Source of the DNA: DASCNA01 sp036011305
GTDB lineage: Bacteria; Verrucomicrobiota; Lentisphaeria; Victivallales; GWF2-38-69
DNA: 18,588 nt
NCBI GenBank assembly: GCA_036011305.1
Contig: DASCNA010000093.1
Coordinates: 1 to 18,588, forward strand
Direction of reading: 5' to 3'
The notes under the pieces are model-generated. The model saw nothing but the letters and a program-made list of their open reading frames with translations, searched no databases and had not been told where the DNA came from. Below are positions 15,460 to 18,588 of this stretch, piece by piece. Numbering within the stretch: position 1 is the stretch's first letter; the number at the start of each line of letters is the position of its first letter. The position numbers and the translations under genes were made by a program.

Positions 15460-16208
15460 ATCAAATATATATCCAATAATTTACGTCCTAGAAATATTGT
15501 ATAAATTGAACCATGACTTGCAAAATAATGTTGAATTGGTAATGTGATTACCAAAAAAGCAATTATAAAAATAATAAAACCAATAATTGTATTTCTATAA
15601 AAAATCATTTGATCATATTTTTTGAAAAAAATAAAAGAAAAACATATGTATAATGGAAAAAAGACTACTACGTCTAATCCTGCGATTCTTGTCTGCGCAG
15701 AAATACCTGCAAAAATTCCAGCAATTAAATATTTATAAATTCTAAATTCTTTCACAGCAGATAAAAGAAAATAAAGACTCAGAGCTATCACGAAAAGCAA
15801 AAATGAATCTCTTAATACAGCACTATTTGAATCAATTAACAATGGGTTACATATTAAAAGTAAAGCAGAAACCAATGAAAATTTATCAGACAAGAAAAAT
15901 CTAGCTATATAAAATATCAAATATGTTAAAAAAGCTCCGCAAATAATACTTAAAAATCTGCCAAATAATTCAAGAGGAAATCCGATTTTAATTCCTAAAC
16001 TTAGAATATATTGATAAAGCATGGGGACTTCAGGTCTAATTTGGCATGCTTTATCTACATTTCCACTGCTTATATATTTTGCCATTGCCATATAGCCGAT
16101 ACTGTCTTTATCCAATACTGGATTAAAATAAAAAGAATTTGCCATACTTAACAGTAAGCTTAATATAAAAATATAAAAAAGATATTTATGTATCTGCTTT
16201 TTAGTCAT
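15456..16208 (-). CDS. N-terminal half of a split GT39-like membrane glycosyltransferase
   Basis: This 250-residue protein carries the features of the catalytic half of GT39-type enzymes, which use polyprenyl-linked sugars and act on the periplasmic side. It has a first membrane helix (about 8-26), then a loop with an acidic pair and Tyr (VLDKDSIGYMAMAKYI, about 32-47) and RPEVPMLYQYIL. Hydrophobic helices follow at about 83-103, 110-128, 131-150, 158-172, 178-197 and 210-228, with a conserved-looking QTRIAG between two of them. The reading frame stops at 15456 where an intact member would continue for another 250-300 residues. That remainder is encoded in the -1 frame, starting at the overlapping ATG. 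No clear ribosome binding site is seen at the start. It is 71 bases downstream of the GT4 gene. Confidence 0.65.
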   Translation of the reverse strand: MTKKQIHKYLFYIFILSLLLSMANSFYFNPVLDKDSIGYMAMAKYISSGNVDKACQIRPEVPMLYQYILSLGIKIGFPLELFGRFLSIICGAFLTYLIFYIARFFLSDKFSLVSALLLICNPLLIDSNSAVLRDSFLLFVIALSLYFLLSAVKEFRIYKYLIAGIFAGISAQTRIAGLDVVVFFPLYICFSFIFFKKYDQMIFYRNTIIGFIIFIIAFLVITLPIQHYFASHGSIYTIFLGRKLLDIYLI

Positions 16209-16274
16209 AGATTTAATTATATAATTTTAAAGTAAAAATTCTACAAACCTTTTTGTTCGAAAAAACAATTTTCC

Positions 16275-16309
16275 ACCATTCACGGCTCCCTATTCCCTAA
16301 TTTACCTTC
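16275..16309. repeat. Heptanucleotide-periodic tract over the stop codon of the GT4 gene
   Basis: Plus-strand units read CCATTCA, CGGCTCC, CTATTCC, CTAATTT and ACCTTCC. The TGA stop of the leftward glycosyltransferase (16282-16280) is inside, and the tract encodes its last residues, GKLGNREP. The 12-mer TACCTTCCACAA at its right edge (16302-16313) recurs at the internal tract (16964-16975). Confidence 0.6.
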
Positions 16310-17380
16310 CACAAAACCTGATATTTTAGTAGTAAAATTCTCTTTATCAAATTTTTCAGCATTTAAGGCAATAATAGCTGAAGATAGTAAATTATCGTAA
16401 CATTTATCAAATATATCAATAGCTTCCACTAATGATTTTACATCCTGTTTTTTAAAAAAAATTCCAGTTTTCATGTTTTCAACAATGTCTAAAACACCAC
16501 CTTTTCCAAAAGCTATTATCGGTGCACCTGCTGACTGTGCCTCGGTAAATACTATTCCAAAATCCTCTTTCCCTGCATATACAAATGCCTTACATGTTTC
16601 CATTTTTTCTTTGAGTAGTGCATCAGAAACTTTCCCCAATATTTGAATATTAGAATTAGTAATCGATTTGATTTTGCCAAGTTCACTACCTCCGCCTATA
16701 ACAACTAACTGCAATCCTAACTCGTTAAATGATTCAACAACCAGATCTACTTTTTTGTACGCAACAAGCTGAGAAACACACAAATAGAAATCTTCTCTCT
16801 TGAGATTAGGGTCAAATTTATGAACATTAACAGGAGGATGAATAACAGTGGCTTTCCTTTTGTAAAATTTTCTAATACGAGCAGCAATAAACTTAGAGTT
16901 AGCAATAAAGTAATCTACATTTTTAGCAGATCTTCTATCCCACCATCTCATATAACACGCTACTACCTTCCACAATCCCCTAGTCACTATCCCCAATCCC
17001 CTACAATATTCTTCCTCCATATCCCATATATACCTCATTGGAGAATGACAATAACATATATGCAAAGCACCTTTTCCTTTTCTTATACCCTTCGCTGGAC
17101 CTGATTCACTGGAAATAATCAGGTCGTATTTCTTTAAATTTAATAATCTTGAAGCAATAGGCATCAAAGGAAGGTAATGCCGATAATATTTAGATGAAAA
17201 AGGTAATCTGGCAATAAAAGAAGTAGTAATTTTGTGATCAGTTATTGTTGCGGGTAAGTTTTCAGGTTTATAAATATGAGTATAAATATCAGCTTTTGGA
17301 AACAACTCACATAATGCTTCAATAACTTTTTCCCCACCTCTATAACTGTCAAACCAATAGTGAATTATTGCAATATTCAT
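16280..17380 (-). CDS. GT4-family glycosyltransferase
   Basis: This is a cytoplasmic or membrane-associated retaining glycosyltransferase of GT-B fold, presumably adding a sugar to a lipid-linked surface glycan. The 366-residue protein begins MNIAIIHYWF with a glycine-rich YRGGEKVIEALC acceptor loop. It has CYCHSPMRYIWD (109-120) and FIANSKFIAARI typical of the family, and the GT4 nucleotide-sugar EX7E motif in EDFGIVFTEA (272-281; Glu272 and Glu280). Two heptamer-repeat tracts lie in the gene: one encodes about residues 127-139 between the two Rossmann-domain landmarks, and the other forms the extreme C-terminus. Both appear tolerated because the frame and the core motifs are intact. It is 21 bases downstream of the GT9 gene on the same strand. 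The donor and acceptor sugars are unknown. Confidence 0.93.
   Translation of the reverse strand: MNIAIIHYWFDSYRGGEKVIEALCELFPKADIYTHIYKPENLPATITDHKITTSFIARLPFSSKYYRHYLPLMPIASRLLNLKKYDLIISSESGPAKGIRKGKGALHICYCHSPMRYIWDMEEEYCRGLGIVTRGLWKVVACYMRWWDRRSAKNVDYFIANSKFIAARIRKFYKRKATVIHPPVNVHKFDPNLKREDFYLCVSQLVAYKKVDLVVESFNELGLQLVVIGGGSELGKIKSITNSNIQILGKVSDALLKEKMETCKAFVYAGKEDFGIVFTEAQSAGAPIIAFGKGGVLDIVENMKTGIFFKKQDVKSLVEAIDIFDKCYDNLLSSAIIALNAEKFDKENFTTKISGFVEGKLGNREP
16965..17001. repeat. Heptanucleotide-periodic tract inside the GT4 coding region
   Basis: Plus-strand units from 16967 read CTTCCAC, AATCCCC, TAGTCAC, TATCCCC and AATCCCC. AATCCCC occurs twice exactly and TATCCCC is a one-base variant. 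The local C-richness contrasts with the AT-rich surroundings. The tract is read through in frame as about residues 127-139 of the glycosyltransferase. Confidence 0.7.
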
Positions 17381-17401
17381 TTATACTTTCATCCCATATC
17401 T

Positions 17402-18463
17402 CTAATATTTATTCCAATAGTAAAAAATTTTCTCTACAATCAGATTTTTATCAATTTTGTTATAACTTTTTATAACACTAGCTGAATCTCCATGAAATTT
17501 ACCAAAATAACATGAAGAGGTTCCTACTGGCTTAAAAACTGAAATATTATCTCTTGGCAACACTAATTCATTTGGATCAGTAGGTCCAAAAATTGTAATA
17601 ATAGGTTTATTTCTTGCAATAGCAATATGTAAAGCACAAGTATCATTCGTCAATAAAAATTTTGAAGACTCAATTAACCATATAAGTTGTTGTAAATTTG
17701 TTTTCCCCTGTAAATTTATACATTGTCTTTTATTGTTAATTTTATTTTCGAGTTCTCTACAACAAATACTATCTCCAGGTCCTCCTAATATTAAAATTTT
17801 TATATCCTTATATCTCAGAATTCTATTTAATATTTCAAAATAATATGGATATCTTTTAACAGTAACTACTTCCCCCATGTTTGTTCCTCCACCGGGAAAA
17901 ACAGCAATATACTTATTTAGAATCAAGCTCTTTTCAATAAGAGTGCTTTCAATATGTTCTTTTTCACTAAAATCCAAATATAGAACAGGTAATATTTCAA
18001 TACTGTCAATACTCTTATTAAACAAGTTCAGTGCAAATTTAGATATTTCAGGAAATATTGTTTTATAGTGGTTTAAACCATGTTTAAAGGATTTATTATC
18101 GTCATCAATCAGTAGATTTAGCTGTCCCTTATTGGGCAGCACATAATATTTACTTTTCAAAAATCTAGCAATAATATTAGGTCCAGCGCTAGGATGGAAA
18201 CTCACTACTAAATCATATTTAGTTTTTCTCCAATAAAATATTTCTATCAAAAGTTTTGTAAAAATATTCTTACCTTTAAATTTATAAGAATCTACATAAA
18301 CAAATTTATCAATATCAGGATTATTTTTAACTATTTCTCTGCAGTAAGAATACGTATAGAGTGTAATTTCTGCATCCGGAAAAGCTATTCTGATAATTCT
18401 AAAACCTACAGAACCAATTATCATATCTCCAAGTGCATTAAATTTTACTAAAGCTATTTTCAT
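17402..18463 (-). CDS. GT9-family (heptosyltransferase-like) glycosyltransferase
   Basis: GT9 enzymes add heptose or related sugars to lipopolysaccharide core or other envelope glycans on the cytoplasmic side of the inner membrane. This 353-residue protein starts MKIALVKFNALGDMIIGSVG, with the N-terminal GD motif (Asp13) of the family. It has the mid-domain AVFPGGGTNMGE, a KILILGGPGD segment and the C-terminal NDTCALHIAIARNKPIITIFGPTDPNE, equivalent to the usual D-x-G-x-x-H-L-A-A block followed by the FGPT(D/N)P loop. ALHIAIA for the usual MHLAAA is a mild variation. A typical family member is 330-360 residues. The start has a modest TTAGGT ribosome binding site. It opens the leftward glycosyltransferase set, right after the terminator at 18503-18538. 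Acceptor not determinable. Confidence 0.9.
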   Translation of the reverse strand: MKIALVKFNALGDMIIGSVGFRIIRIAFPDAEITLYTYSYCREIVKNNPDIDKFVYVDSYKFKGKNIFTKLLIEIFYWRKTKYDLVVSFHPSAGPNIIARFLKSKYYVLPNKGQLNLLIDDDNKSFKHGLNHYKTIFPEISKFALNLFNKSIDSIEILPVLYLDFSEKEHIESTLIEKSLILNKYIAVFPGGGTNMGEVVTVKRYPYYFEILNRILRYKDIKILILGGPGDSICCRELENKINNKRQCINLQGKTNLQQLIWLIESSKFLLTNDTCALHIAIARNKPIITIFGPTDPNELVLPRDNISVFKPVGTSSCYFGKFHGDSASVIKSYNKIDKNLIVEKIFYYWNKY

Positions 18464-18502
18464 GACCTAATTAACAATATTTAATTTTTCAATAAAAAAT
18501 AT

Positions 18503-18538
18503 AAAAAAAAACTCTATTTACAATCATTATAAATAGAG
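18503..18538 (-). terminator. Rho-independent terminator of a leftward gene beyond the window
   Basis: On the minus strand, CTCTATTTA (18538-18530) pairs perfectly with TAAATAGAG (18520-18512) over a 9-base loop and is followed at once by nine T residues (18511-18503). This is the clearest intrinsic terminator in the window. It must end a transcript entering from the right edge, because the GT9 gene begins 40 bases further downstream. Confidence 0.85.
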
Positions 18539-18547
18539 GAAAGTTAC

Positions 18548-18575
18548 TTTAAATAATATGTATATATTATTTAAA
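18548..18575. repeat. Perfect AT-only palindrome near the right edge
   Basis: TTTAAATAATAT (18548-18559) and ATATTATTTAAA (18564-18575) form a 12-base-pair stem with a 4-base loop. It contains no GC pair in the stem. It lies just upstream (minus sense) of the intrinsic terminator and may be part of the 3' untranslated region of the gene beyond the edge. Confidence 0.5.
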
Positions 18576-18588
18576 ATAAATATATACT

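Noticed and set aside
15456..15480. Programmed -1 frameshift joining the two GT39-like halves
   Set aside because: No X-XXY-YYZ slippery heptamer and no strong following hairpin are visible in the overlap; ATGA coupling or a plain indel explains it more simply.
16965..17001. CRISPR-like short repeats
   Set aside because: The units are 7 bases with no spacers and no cas genes nearby; this is a tandem heptamer tract within a gene.

Overview
The window is an AT-rich chromosomal segment from a Gram-negative (diderm) bacterium. The diderm call rests on an MCE/Mla-type lipid ABC transporter, a large AsmA-like envelope protein, an auxiliary lipoprotein and GT9 (heptosyltransferase-family) and polyprenyl-phosphate sugar transferases of surface polysaccharide assembly. 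The phylum cannot be fixed from the sequence. Nothing indicates a phage, plasmid, transposon or CRISPR array, and there are no rRNA or tRNA genes.

Left part (1-3650). The first 15 bases look like the start of a leftward gene whose Shine-Dalgarno lies inside a long hairpin. Next come a class-PPK2 polyphosphate kinase (minus strand, with its own strong promoter) and a divergently arranged pair of ROK-fold sugar kinase relatives. One is a 462-residue protein with an unusual N-terminal extension (minus) and the other a standard-sized 301-residue kinase (plus). Both lack the usual ROK zinc motif.

Middle (3650-10516, all minus). Five genes appear to form a lipid-transport operon. In transcription order they are a 1181-residue AsmA-like protein, a PqiC/DUF330-like lipoprotein, an MlaE permease, an MlaF ATPase and an MlaD/MCE protein. 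MlaB and MlaC are absent from the cluster. The linkage of a candidate bridge-type lipid carrier to an MCE transporter is the most interesting gene arrangement here. A strong internal promoter precedes the lipoprotein gene.

Next (10726-13032) are a serine/threonine dehydratase-type PLP enzyme (plus) and the leftward pair cobU-cobS for late cobamide assembly (nucleotide loop). Convergent cobS and dehydratase share a perfect hairpin.

Right part (13187-18588) is a surface polysaccharide locus. It holds a WcaJ/WbaP-like initiating glycosylphosphotransferase (plus), and a leftward set made of a GT9 transferase, a GT4 transferase and a GT39-like membrane transferase that is split into two reading frames by an ATGA overlap. 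A clear rho-independent terminator at the far right closes an upstream leftward gene outside the window.

Across these regions runs an unexplained pattern: tracts of four to five degenerate heptanucleotides (period exactly 7) overlie the stop codons of four leftward genes (polyphosphate kinase, mlaF, cobU, GT4), with a fifth tract in frame inside the GT4 gene. They resemble in kind the short tandem heptamer (STRR) repeats known from filamentous cyanobacteria, but the base composition differs from site to site.
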